Source: JBPRGG01 sp051418075
Lineage (GTDB): Bacteria > Bacteroidota > Bacteroidia > Cytophagales > Cyclobacteriaceae
Direction of reading: 5' to 3'
NCBI GenBank assembly: GCA_051418075.1
Contig: JBPRGG010000005.1
Coordinates: 213,605-277,604 of the forward strand
DNA: 64,000 nucleotides
Part shown: positions 26,970-34,869 of the stretch, piece after piece
Layout of the letters: each line of letters opens with the position of its first letter
Numbering within the stretch: position 1 is the first letter of the stretch
The notes under the pieces: generated by a model
Database searches by the model: none
What the model saw: only the letters and a program-made list of their open reading frames with translations
Told to the model about the DNA's origin: nothing
Program-made: the position numbers and the translations under genes

Positions 26970-27569
26970 ATGATCATAATTAAAGATACCATTATATCTG
27001 AAGATGTCAGAGAAAGTCATTTTGTGTGTGATTTAAACAAATGCAAAGGGGCTTGCTGTGTAGAAGGAGACCTGGGCGCGCCCCTGGAAAAAAAGGAATT
27101 GAAAATCATCAAACGCCATCTAGAACAGATAAAGCCTTTTCTTTCTTCTGAAGGACGCAGGGAAATTGACCGTCAGGGCCCTTATATTTATGATGAAGAC
27201 CATGAATATTCAACCCCAACCATTGAAGGCAAAGAGTGTGCTTATGCCATTTATGATGATCAGGGCATTCTGAAGTGTGGGATAGAAGAGGCATTCAATG
27301 AGGGAAAGATTGACTTTCGGAAACCCATTTCCTGTCATCTGTACCCGGTCCGTCTTACCAAATATAATCAGTTTACAGCTGTAAATTATGATCGATGGGA
27401 GATTTGTAGTCCTGCCTGTACCCTGGGAAGGTCATTGCAGGTGCCTCTTTATGTTTTTTTGAAGGATGCCCTGGTTCGAAAGTTCGGAAAATCATGGTAT
27501 CGTGAGCTTTTGGAAAAAGTGAAAGAGAAAGAATTGGAGGAGGAAAGCAATAGGTATCGGGAAGACTAG
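26970..27569 (+). CDS. DUF3109 cysteine-rich metal-binding-type protein
   Basis: The 199-residue protein opens MIIIKDTIISEDVRESHFVC and has conserved cysteines in FVCDLNKCKGACCVEGDLGA, KECAYAIYDDQGILKCGIE, and ISCHLYPVRL, with a final WEICSPACTLG. This is the DUF3109 family, related to YkgJ-type Fe/Zn-chelating proteins. No signal peptide is seen. It is widespread in Bacteroidota and of unknown function. The gene is divergent from the uvrD/pcrA gene; a MITE-like element begins 46 bp after its stop. Confidence 0.88.
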   Translation: MIIIKDTIISEDVRESHFVCDLNKCKGACCVEGDLGAPLEKKELKIIKRHLEQIKPFLSSEGRREIDRQGPYIYDEDHEYSTPTIEGKECAYAIYDDQGILKCGIEEAFNEGKIDFRKPISCHLYPVRLTKYNQFTAVNYDRWEICSPACTLGRSLQVPLYVFLKDALVRKFGKSWYRELLEKVKEKELEEESNRYRED

Positions 27570-27615
27570 TATAAGATATATTATTAATGAAGTTATTTGA
27601 AATGCCTCAATGCAT

Positions 27616-27781
27616 CTAGTGTGTTAATTATTAAATTAATTCACTATTTTCACCCTTCTTTTTCCTTTATACTGGGTAAAAATTTTCAACCGTAACGCTG
27701 CTATGCTCTCAAATTTTGCCTTGTCTAAAGAAAAAATAATAGCAAAAATTTAGTAAACCAATTTAATAATTAACACACTAG
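27616..27781. mobile_element. 166-bp MITE-like element with 22-bp perfect terminal inverted repeats
   Basis: CTAGTGTGTTAATTATTAAA... at 27616-27637 is repeated in exact inverse at 27760-27781 (22 of 22 bases). The 122-bp interior has no open frame. The outer bases CTAG (or the inner TA) could be the duplicated target, so the transposed unit may start two to four bases inside. The size, perfect ends and lack of genes fit a non-autonomous miniature element; the parent transposase is not in the window. A 122-nt loop is too long for a terminator. Confidence 0.6.
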
Positions 27782-27885
27782 GTATAGGTTTATTTTTGCT
27801 TTCTGCATTATGATGGACATTCTACCTTACTCCAGCATTTTCTGTTGGGCCAGCGCTGCTTTTAATTTTCTAATAGTCATAGTCC

Positions 27886-28038
27886 TCATTTAAACATAAA
27901 ATTCAAAGTGCAGACAACGTCGGTCGTCGGTTGCCCCTCAAAATTGTTTTTTCTGTGGGAAATGGGGGGACTACTAATGGCATTTTTGGTATTTACAAAT
28001 GTTTTCTCAAGCAAGGAAAGTTCTAACCACTTCGCCAT
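27886..28038 (-). CDS. Doubtful 50-codon frame directly after accC
   Basis: An ATG at 28038, 3 bp after the accC stop, opens a 50-codon frame (MAKWLELSLLEKTFVNTKNA at the start) ending at 27886; a second 20-codon frame (MRTMTIRKLKAALAQQKMLE) overlaps its stop as ATGA. Composition is plausible but there is no recognisable domain, and the DNA may be a decayed gene next to the MITE-like element. The rest of 27782-27885 shows nothing else I can support. Confidence 0.25.
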   Translation of the reverse strand: MAKWLELSLLEKTFVNTKNAISSPPISHRKNNFEGQPTTDVVCTLNFMFK

Positions 28039-28041
28039 TTT

Positions 28042-29385
28042 TTAAAGATCTGAAAAGTCAAAATCATCCAGGAATTTGGTGGTAAAATTCCCTTTTCTGA
28101 ATTCGGGATGATCCATCAGTTTTATGTGAAAGGGGATTGTAGTTTTTACACCTTCGATGATGAATTCCTGTAAAGCTCTCTTCATCCTGATAATAGCACT
28201 TTCCCTGGAATTGGCAGTTACGATCAATTTGGCGATCATTGAATCATAATGAGGTGGGATCAAATAACCGGCATATACATGGCTGTCTACCCTTACTCCC
28301 CGTCCTCCTGGAAAATGAAGATTCTGGATTTTTCCTGGATTGGGCCTGAAATTATGTTTGGGGTCTTCCGCATTGATCCGGCATTCTATGGCATATTTAT
28401 TGGGAAAAAAATTATGACCAGGAATTTTCAAACCAGCTGCAATCTTGATCTGATCCTTGATCAGGTCCGTATCAGTAACTGATTCCGTAACCGGATGCTC
28501 TACCTGGATCCTGGTATTCATTTCCATAAAATAGAAATGCTTATGTTTATCCACCAAAAATTCTATGGTGCCTGCCCCTTCATAATTAATGGCCTGAGCA
28601 CCTTTTATGGCGGCTTGTCCCATTTTAGTCCTTAATTCGTCATCCATAAAAGGGGAAGGCGTTTCTTCAATTAGTTTCTGGTGTCTTCTTTGAATGGAAC
28701 AATCTCTTTCAGACAGGTGACAGGAATTGCCATGCTGATCACCCAGAATTTGAATTTCAATGTGACGGGGCTCTTCAATAAATTTTTCCAGGTACAAGCC
28801 ATCGTTGCCAAAAGATGCTCCTGCTTCTCGTTTGGCATCATCCCAGGCTTTTTTAAATTCCGGTTCATTCCGTACAATACGCATACCTTTACCTCCGCCC
28901 CCGGCTGTAGCCTTCAGAATTACAGGGTATCCTATCGTTTTTGCTATTTTAAGGCCACCCTCCATGGAAGATAATAGTCCTTCCGAGCCAGGAATGGTAG
29001 GAACCCCTGCTTTTTTCATGGTGGCTTTGGCTGTGGCTTTGTCTCCCATCATGTTGATCATTTCCGGGGTTGGTCCAATGAATTTGATGTTATATTCCTG
29101 GCAAACCCGGGAGAACTCAGCATTTTCAGCCAGAAAACCATATCCGGGGTGTATGGCATCAGCATTGGTGATCTCTGCTGCGGAAATAATAAAAGGGATG
29201 TTTAGGTAGGATTTATTACTGGGCGCTGCCCCGATACATACAGCCTCATCAGCGAACCGCACATGTAAACTTTCCTTATCAGCAGTAGAATATACAGCCA
29301 CTGTTTTGATGCCCATCTCCCGGCAGGTTCGAATGATACGTAGGGCTATTTCACCCCGATTGGCAATGAGAATTTTATTAAACAC
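28042..29385 (-). CDS. accC: Acetyl-CoA carboxylase, biotin carboxylase subunit
   Basis: The product from the GTG at 29385 has 447 residues and starts M(V)FNKILIANRGEIALRIIR, exactly as AccC proteins do; a TTG eight codons upstream (29409) would add an atypical leader. Motifs are KATAGGGGKGMRIV (ATP grasp glycine loop), EKFIEEPRHIEIQILGDQHG, FMEMNTRIQVEHPVTE and ECRINAEDP. It carboxylates the biotin on AccB using ATP and bicarbonate. It forms a minus-strand group with accB, efp and fabH, giving a fatty-acid synthesis cluster. Confidence 0.97.
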   Translation of the reverse strand: MFNKILIANRGEIALRIIRTCREMGIKTVAVYSTADKESLHVRFADEAVCIGAAPSNKSYLNIPFIISAAEITNADAIHPGYGFLAENAEFSRVCQEYNIKFIGPTPEMINMMGDKATAKATMKKAGVPTIPGSEGLLSSMEGGLKIAKTIGYPVILKATAGGGGKGMRIVRNEPEFKKAWDDAKREAGASFGNDGLYLEKFIEEPRHIEIQILGDQHGNSCHLSERDCSIQRRHQKLIEETPSPFMDDELRTKMGQAAIKGAQAINYEGAGTIEFLVDKHKHFYFMEMNTRIQVEHPVTESVTDTDLIKDQIKIAAGLKIPGHNFFPNKYAIECRINAEDPKHNFRPNPGKIQNLHFPGGRGVRVDSHVYAGYLIPPHYDSMIAKLIVTANSRESAIIRMKRALQEFIIEGVKTTIPFHIKLMDHPEFRKGNFTTKFLDDFDFSDL

Positions 29386-29425
29386 GTTTTTGTCTTTGAT
29401 CGTCAGCAATGATACCTAAGTTCAA

Positions 29426-29902
29426 TTAAGATGGATCTACCAGAAACAAGGGTTGATCATATTCCACTGGAGAGGAATTTTCTACCAGTACCTTCACAAT
29501 TTTCCCGGAAACTTCAGATTCTATTTCATTGAATAGTTTCATGGCTTCAATAATACAGACAGTTTGTCCTGATCTCACCATATCTCCAATTTTCACGAAA
29601 GGTTCAGATTCAGGATTAGCTGCCATATAAAAAGTGCCAATCATAGGAGATTTAATGGTGACGAATTTATCCTCTTTTGTTTCTTTTGGTTGAGTTTCTT
29701 CTGGTGATAGGGCTTCAGTGGCATAGCTGGTTTCTACAGGTCTGGGTTGGGTCACTAATGACTGAGGCTGCTCCTCCGATTGTTTGGAGTGGGATGAATT
29801 TTTTTTAACGGAAAGTTTTATTTCTTCCGTCTCAATATTGACCTCATCCATGCCTGATTGAGCAATATAGTCCAAAAGTTCTCTGATTTCTTTGATTTTC
29901 AT
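29426..29902 (-). CDS. accB: Biotin carboxyl carrier protein of acetyl-CoA carboxylase
   Basis: The 158-residue protein has an N-terminal helical segment (MKIKEIRELLDYIAQSGMDE), a Ser/Pro/Gln/Thr-rich linker (about 35-80), and a biotinyl domain with IIEAMKLFNEIESEVSGKIV, where the Lys of AMK carries biotin. It shuttles carboxyl groups from AccC to the transferase. It sits between efp (5-bp gap) and accC (40 bp or less). Confidence 0.96.
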   Translation of the reverse strand: MKIKEIRELLDYIAQSGMDEVNIETEEIKLSVKKNSSHSKQSEEQPQSLVTQPRPVETSYATEALSPEETQPKETKEDKFVTIKSPMIGTFYMAANPESEPFVKIGDMVRSGQTVCIIEAMKLFNEIESEVSGKIVKVLVENSSPVEYDQPLFLVDPS

Positions 29903-29907
29903 AAGGT

Positions 29908-30471
29908 TTATTTTACGCGCTCGTAATAAGAATTGTCACGGGTATCTACTTTGATTTTATCACCTTCGTTAATAAATAAAGGAACCTGTATCTCAGCTCC
30001 GGTTTCCAGAGTAGCTGGCTTGGATGCATTGGTGGCAGTATCTCCTTTTACACCAGGTTCAGTATAAGTGATTTCCAATTCTACAAAAGCCGGCAGTTCA
30101 CAGTTAAGCGGAGTTTCTGTTTCTGCATGAAAAATGATGTCAACTTCCTGACCTTCTTTCATTAACTGGGCATTGTTAATAAGGGTTTCCTGCAGGGTAA
30201 TTTGTTCAAAATCACTGCTATCCATGAAATGATAACCCAGGTCATCTTTATATAGAAATTGATGAGGCCGCCTTTCAATACGGGCAGTTGTCACTTTCAC
30301 ACCTGAGTTAAAAGTATTTTCAATTACTTTTCCGGTGGTCATACTTTTAAGTTTGGTCCTTACAAAGGCGCCACCTTTTCCGGGTTTCACATGCTGGAAC
30401 TCAACGATGGCATAAAGGTCATTATTGAATTCAATACAAAGGCCATTTTTAAAATCTGCAGTCGTTGCCAT
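29908..30471 (-). CDS. efp: Elongation factor P
   Basis: The 187-residue protein has three beta domains: an N-terminal KOW-like domain with the tip KPGKGGAFVRTK (Lys32, the residue modified in many bacteria), the OB domain GYHFMDSSDFEQITL, and the C-terminal TYTEPGVKGDTATNASKPAT and YINEGD-like FINEGDKIKVDTRDNSYYER. EF-P relieves ribosomes stalled at polyproline. No EpmA or EpmB modification gene is nearby. It overlaps no neighbour; accB follows within 5 bp. Confidence 0.97.
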   Translation of the reverse strand: MATTADFKNGLCIEFNNDLYAIVEFQHVKPGKGGAFVRTKLKSMTTGKVIENTFNSGVKVTTARIERRPHQFLYKDDLGYHFMDSSDFEQITLQETLINNAQLMKEGQEVDIIFHAETETPLNCELPAFVELEITYTEPGVKGDTATNASKPATLETGAEIQVPLFINEGDKIKVDTRDNSYYERVK

Positions 30472-30496
30472 TGGTTATTCAAAATTTAAAATTGCA

Positions 30497-30512
30497 CAAA
30501 GATACAAAATTA
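30497..30512 (-). promoter_or_regulatory. -7 elements upstream of efp
   Basis: On the minus strand TATCTTTG (30504-30497) and TAATTTTG (30512-30505) both fit the TAnnTTTG -7 consensus, 26-41 bp before the efp start. No clean TTTG lies 19 bases upstream of either, so use is uncertain. If active, efp-accB-accC can be transcribed independently of fabH. Confidence 0.4.
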
Positions 30513-30522
30513 GGATAATATT

Positions 30523-31518
30523 TCAGGAATCGTAGGCCCATTTAACATACACCGAACCCCAGGTAAATCCACCGCCAAAAGCTGCCAAAATGATATTGTC
30601 TCCTTTATTTAATTTTTTTTCATATTCCCACAACAAGAGTGGAATGGTGGCATTGGTGGTATTGCCGAACTTATGAATATTCATCATCACCTTTTCATTG
30701 TTTATGCCCATCCTTCGGGCTGTAGCATCTATGATCCTTTTATTAGCCTGATGAGGTACAAGATAGGCGATTTCTTCCGGATTTAAATTGTTTTTTTTCA
30801 CGATCTCAGCTGAAACATCCGCCATATTGGTAACAGCAAACTTAAATACGGCCGAGCCTTCCTGGTATACATAATGTTCCTTAGCTGCGATGGTTTCAGG
30901 AGAAGGTGGTTTTCGACTTCCGCCTGCTTTCATGTGCAAATATTCAGCCCCTGAGCCATCTGAACGTAATATGGAATCCATGATGCCTGTATTTTCAGTG
31001 GTAGGCTCCAGTAATACAGCCCCGGCCCCATCACCAAAAAGTATACAGGTAGTTCTGTCAGTATAATCTACAATGGAAGACATTTTATCAGCACCTACTA
31101 CCACTACTTTTTTATATTTTCCGGTTTCTATAAATTGAGATCCGGTGACAATAGCATACAAAAAACCAGAGCAGGCGGCCTCCAGGTCATAACCAAACGC
31201 ATTTTTTGCGCCCACAGCATCCGCTATCAGATTGGCAGTAGCAGGAAATAACATATCGGGGGTCACTGTACTACAGATCAACAGGTCAATTTCAGCCGGA
31301 TCTGTTCCGGTTTTTTCCAGCAGGCCTTTAACTGCCTCTATGCCTAATAGGGAAGTTCCTTTCTGATCTCCTTTAAGAATTCGTCGCTCAGTTATTCCGG
31401 TCCTGGTCATAATCCAGTCATCTGTTGTTTCAACCATTGCCTCCAGCTCCTTATTTGTTAAAATATAATCCGGTACGTATCCATTTACACCTTTAATTAC
31501 TGCTTTATTTCTTTCCAT
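30523..31518 (-). CDS. fabH: Beta-ketoacyl-ACP synthase III
   Basis: The 331-residue thiolase-fold enzyme has the catalytic triad: Cys116 in LEAACSGFLYAIV, His in VPHQANKRIIDA, and Asn in KFGNTTNATIPLLL. It condenses acetyl-CoA with malonyl-ACP to start fatty-acid synthesis. Length is normal. The plsX gene that often precedes fabH is missing here; rpmF lies directly upstream but behind an intrinsic terminator. The efp gene follows 51 bp later. Confidence 0.97.
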   Translation of the reverse strand: MERNKAVIKGVNGYVPDYILTNKELEAMVETTDDWIMTRTGITERRILKGDQKGTSLLGIEAVKGLLEKTGTDPAEIDLLICSTVTPDMLFPATANLIADAVGAKNAFGYDLEAACSGFLYAIVTGSQFIETGKYKKVVVVGADKMSSIVDYTDRTTCILFGDGAGAVLLEPTTENTGIMDSILRSDGSGAEYLHMKAGGSRKPPSPETIAAKEHYVYQEGSAVFKFAVTNMADVSAEIVKKNNLNPEEIAYLVPHQANKRIIDATARRMGINNEKVMMNIHKFGNTTNATIPLLLWEYEKKLNKGDNIILAAFGGGFTWGSVYVKWAYDS

Positions 31519-31670
31519 TATATCTTATTCGATTATTTATATCTCAATAATTAGTTAATGCAAAAAAAGGACATTCAATTAAAATTGTGGCATAAATCAG
31601 AAAAAAAAACAAATTCGGGATGAAAATATTTTCTTGCAGATATCTCTTAAAAAATGATAAAGTGGACCAA

Positions 31671-31710
31671 TAAAAAATCGATTGGCCCCGGTGATCAGCG
31701 GCCAATCGAT
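31671..31710 (-). terminator. Intrinsic terminator after rpmF
   Basis: On the minus strand, ATCGATTGGCC (31710-31700), a 12-base loop, GGCCAATCGAT (31687-31677), then TTTTTTATT. The 11-bp perfect stem and T run form a strong terminator 38 bp after the rpmF stop and about 150 bp before fabH, so the two are not simply co-transcribed. Confidence 0.85.
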
Positions 31711-31747
31711 CTATTCAATGCGCAAAATGAATGTATTGGCAGATGTC

Positions 31748-31933
31748 TTAAACTGCTACTTCCTTTTCAATGGCTTGTTTACCTTTGTAATAGCCACATT
31801 CGGGACAAACTCTATGGTATACCACAGGTGATCCACAATTTGAACATTCCATGATGGTCTTGGCAGTGGTTTTATAATGTGTTCTCCTTTTATCCCTTCT
31901 GGTTTTTGATGTTTTTCGCTTAGGATGTGCCAT
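31748..31933 (-). CDS. rpmF: 50S ribosomal protein L32
   Basis: The 61-residue protein starts MAHPKRKTSKTRRDKRRTHY and has the zinc-binding form CSNCGSPVVYHRVCPECGYY, with four cysteines. It is part of the large ribosomal subunit near the peptidyl transferase ring. The gene follows the YceD gene by 12 bp, a conserved bacterial arrangement. Confidence 0.97.
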   Translation of the reverse strand: MAHPKRKTSKTRRDKRRTHYKTTAKTIMECSNCGSPVVYHRVCPECGYYKGKQAIEKEVAV

Positions 31934-31945
31934 TTTTTTATTGTT

Positions 31946-32491
31946 TTACTTTTTTTTCAATTTTTTTAACTTTAACCACCTTGGATCAATGTCATGATCC
32001 TGATTGTCTTGCTCCAAATCTTCAGAATCCACATTCAGAGATGAATAAACCAATATCGGGCTTTCACCTTCTGATTCTTCTTCAGCATACTTTGGATGAA
32101 GTTTTTTCATAGGTACAGTAATGCTGATGAATTCATATATATAATGAGCAATGTTTATTCTGTGGGTATCTTTTAAAATTATAGATACTACCTCATCAAT
32201 TTCTTTTTCTTCTTCCCCAAATTTAAAAACCAATCGGGGCTCAGTTTCAAAATCCTGATAAAACTTTTCCAGGCTGCGGTCACAGGTTAACTCATATGAG
32301 CCGGTTATCCGGAAATCCATACTGATGAATGTATCAGTTTTTCGTAAACTAATCTGGACCAAAGCTTTACAATGTGCTATTAAACTATTTTCGAAAAACT
32401 CAAAGAACTGGTCTGAAACTTCAAAATGATATTCATATTCCCCATTTTTAAGTTTATAAACATCTATATGATATGTTCTTAAATCCTTCAA
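31946..32491 (-). CDS. YceD/DUF177 family protein
   Basis: The 181-residue protein begins (TTG start) KDLRTYHIDVYKLKNGEYEY and contains the DUF177 core ISMDFRITGSYELTCDRSLE with the conserved Cys, then a basic C-terminus (PRWLKLKKLKKK). YceD proteins are linked to 23S rRNA accumulation and usually precede rpmF, as here. No ATG gives a better start, and a promoter about 29 bp upstream agrees with 32491. Confidence 0.88.
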   Translation of the reverse strand: MKDLRTYHIDVYKLKNGEYEYHFEVSDQFFEFFENSLIAHCKALVQISLRKTDTFISMDFRITGSYELTCDRSLEKFYQDFETEPRLVFKFGEEEKEIDEVVSIILKDTHRINIAHYIYEFISITVPMKKLHPKYAEEESEGESPILVYSSLNVDSEDLEQDNQDHDIDPRWLKLKKLKKK

Positions 32492-32519
32492 AACAAATAG
32501 CCTCCCTTTTTAAGGACCG

Positions 32520-32550
32520 CAAATTTAGACATATTATTTTAATCTTGAAA
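32520..32550 (-). promoter_or_regulatory. Promoter of the yceD-rpmF operon
   Basis: On the minus strand TTTC (32550-32547), 19 bases, then TAAATTTG (32527-32520) fits TTTG-N19-TAnnTTTG with one mismatch. Transcription would begin near 32513, leaving a leader of about 20 nt before the TTG start. Confidence 0.6.
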
Positions 32551-32682
32551 ATAAAATGCCTGGCAGATTTAATAAAAATTCTTGCCAGTTCCTGGAAAGG
32601 ATATTGAAGTCCCTATTTATAACTTACGTTTATCTTTTAAACGCACTTTAATGAAGGATCATATGGATTGGGTAGATAATTA

Positions 32683-32811
32683 TTATTTATATGGCACAGA
32701 ATTATAAAACCTTAATTTCTTTTTACCTTCCATACTTTTATAAGATTTATTGGCTCGGCAGCCGCCTATCATGAGTAACAATATAGTACAAAATACAATT
32801 ATTTTTTTCAT
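32683..32811 (-). CDS. Very small lipoprotein (42 aa)
   Basis: An ATG at 32811 opens a 42-codon frame ending TAA at 32683. The product begins MKKIIVFCTILLLMIGGC, a complete lipoprotein signal with two lysines, a hydrophobic stretch and lipobox IGGC (Cys18). The mature part is only about 25 basic residues (CRANKSYKSMEGKKKLRFYN and a short tail). It would be lipid-anchored in the envelope. Small lipoproteins of this size are often missed by gene finders. It stands alone in a 625-bp gap (32492-33116) in which I see no other gene. Confidence 0.55.
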   Translation of the reverse strand: MKKIIVFCTILLLMIGGCRANKSYKSMEGKKKLRFYNSVPYK

Positions 32812-33116
32812 CCTCTGCTGTTTTTGATAATTAATACATGTTAACCGTTAGCATTTCTTACTTGCCTGTTATTTATTCCCTCCGGTTTAAGGCTTTTATT
32901 CCTAAAGGGTTAAAATTTTTAATTTTTAAAATATGTAAACAAAACTACTTAACATCTACATAACTTAAATCTGAATTGAGTATCAAAGCTTACATTGTAG
33001 GCTAAGCCCTTCTATTATGATTTTTACTAGATCAAATTTATCTTACTTTGCTAAAGGAGATATGAATAAATCACGAGGAGAGTTTGGTTTGATTTTCAAC
33101 TTTTAATTTCAACTTC

Positions 33117-33566
33117 ATGTTAAATTTATTAATTAAGAAAGAGTATAGAAACAAGTTCAAATTCACGAACTATCTGTACAATGATCTGTGGAGTTTATGT
33201 GAAACTTATTTTGAACAGATAGATGAGCAGGATAAAAATGCAACCAGCAGGGTAAACGCTATGGTGGCTTGCTACAACATTGTGCTCTACTGCGGACGTA
33301 CGGCCATAGATGATAATTTTAAGGTTTGCGTTGATGCTTTTATCAGGAATCAGCTGAAGCCATTTATAGAAGATCCGGCAGACTTGGATACCATGGCCAC
33401 ATTTTATCCTTCCAATCAAAAAGCCCTGATTGTCCAGCTTTTTGACGTAACTATTCACTTTCTCAGATCATTAAATGCAGAGGATTTGACTGATAATTTT
33501 GTTTTCCTGAAACAGAAATCTATGGATTACCTGGATCAGGTGGAGCATCAAATGTTGACTCATTAA
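33117..33566 (+). CDS. Hypothetical helical protein (149 aa)
   Basis: The protein begins MLNLLIKKEYRNKFKFTNYL and is predicted helical and soluble, with no signal peptide. The segments VNAMVACYNIVLYCGRTAID and DLDTMATFYPSNQKALIVQL look like packed helices. I do not recognise a family. It precedes the fecR gene but a strong terminator separates them, and it lacks the region 2 and region 4 motifs of a sigma factor. Confidence 0.7.
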   Translation: MLNLLIKKEYRNKFKFTNYLYNDLWSLCETYFEQIDEQDKNATSRVNAMVACYNIVLYCGRTAIDDNFKVCVDAFIRNQLKPFIEDPADLDTMATFYPSNQKALIVQLFDVTIHFLRSLNAEDLTDNFVFLKQKSMDYLDQVEHQMLTH

Positions 33567-33593
33567 TCAATAAGCGTTCATTTTGTATTTTGG

Positions 33594-33628
33594 ATCCTGT
33601 GTTTTAATTAAGCACAGGATTTTTTTTT
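33594..33628 (+). terminator. Intrinsic terminator
   Basis: An 8-bp stem ATCCTGTG (33594-33601) and CACAGGAT (33613-33620), an 11-base loop, and a run of nine to ten T. It closes the hypothetical gene at 33117. Confidence 0.88.
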
Positions 33629-33683
33629 AATTGAAGTGAGGGTATAAGGTGGGGTTAGGTGTAGTATTATAAAAGAACAAATA

Positions 33684-34694
33684 ATGAGTTCAGATTATAA
33701 AAAAATACTACTGTATAAATACTTTCATAATCAATGTACGGAAGATGAACTCAGACAGGTGAACCACTGGTTGTCTGCATCAGAACCAGATTCTGATCTG
33801 GAGAATTTTTTAAATGAACATTGGAATGAAATCAGCAATTTTGAAGCTCAGGATTCAGAACTGGCTTATGATAAGGTTTATAAAAATATACATGGCCATA
33901 TTAAATCGAAAATAGTTGCCAAAGGCAAATCTTTTTCTTTGATCAGATATGGTATTGCCGCTTCCTTCCTGGTCCTGATAATTTCTGGTCTATGGCTTTA
34001 CTTTCAATCAGCTGATAAGGATTTACACGATATAAAAGGTGCTCAGGTTATTCATAACCCTAAAGGTGAAAAATCCAAGATAACTTTATCTGACGGTACC
34101 ACCGTATGGATTAATTCAGCCAGTACAATTAGTTATGGGGAGGAATTCAATAAAGGTACCAGGCTGGTTTATCTCACCGGTGAGGCTTATTTTAACGTAG
34201 AGCCTAATAAAGATATACCTTTTGTTATTTGTACATCAGACATTCAGATAAAGGTGCTGGGTACTTCCTTTAATGTATCAGCCTATCCTGAAGAAAATAT
34301 AACCACTACCCTGGTAGAAGGGAAGGTGGAAATGCGACCTTCCGGGAAAAATGAGGCTAATCCTGCCATAACTTTGAAACCACATCAATTGGCTGTATAC
34401 TCCCGGCAGGAGAGTTTATTTAAGCTTCAAGATCAGGTGGATGTAGAATTATATACTTCCTGGAAAGATGGGAAACTGATTTTCAGGAATGAAAAATTTA
34501 AGTATGTGGCTAAAAAGCTGGAAAGGTGGTATGGGATTGAAATTGATATTTTGGATCAAAAACTGCCGGAAGAACGGTTTACCGGCACCATTCAGGATGA
34601 AACTCTGGAAGAATTTATGCAGATCATGAACCTTTCTTCCACGCCCATTGACTGGAAGATTTCCGATAGTAAAGTATATATGAAGTTAAAATAA
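33684..34694 (+). CDS. FecR family anti-sigma factor
   Basis: The 336-residue protein has a cytoplasmic N-terminal domain (about 1-85), one membrane helix (YGIAASFLVLIISGLWLYF, residues 89-107), the FecR domain (ITLSDGTTVWINSASTISYG, RLVYLTGEAYFNVEPN, KVLGTSFNVSAY) and a C-terminal DUF4974 domain (KFKYVAKKLERWYGIEIDIL, RFTGTIQDETLEEFMQIMNL). Such proteins pass a signal from a TonB-dependent receptor to an ECF sigma factor. The cognate sigma gene normally lies immediately upstream but is absent here. SusC follows after 175 bp. Confidence 0.92.
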   Translation: MSSDYKKILLYKYFHNQCTEDELRQVNHWLSASEPDSDLENFLNEHWNEISNFEAQDSELAYDKVYKNIHGHIKSKIVAKGKSFSLIRYGIAASFLVLIISGLWLYFQSADKDLHDIKGAQVIHNPKGEKSKITLSDGTTVWINSASTISYGEEFNKGTRLVYLTGEAYFNVEPNKDIPFVICTSDIQIKVLGTSFNVSAYPEENITTTLVEGKVEMRPSGKNEANPAITLKPHQLAVYSRQESLFKLQDQVDVELYTSWKDGKLIFRNEKFKYVAKKLERWYGIEIDILDQKLPEERFTGTIQDETLEEFMQIMNLSSTPIDWKISDSKVYMKLK

Positions 34695-34869
34695 TTAAAT
34701 GATAATGCCTATGTAAAAAACAGACCCAATGCCTGAATGTAAGAACAGATGGATTGGCTGCCACCAACCCATCCAAACTTTGGAGAGGTAAATCAAGTGT
34801 TAGTATTTAAATATTTGATTTTACCTCAAATTAACAGAATTAATTATTAACTATTAATCATTCAAATTT

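Noticed and set aside
33117..33566. 149-residue protein as the missing sigma factor for FecR
   Set aside because: It has no sigma region 2 or 4 motifs and a strong terminator separates it from fecR.
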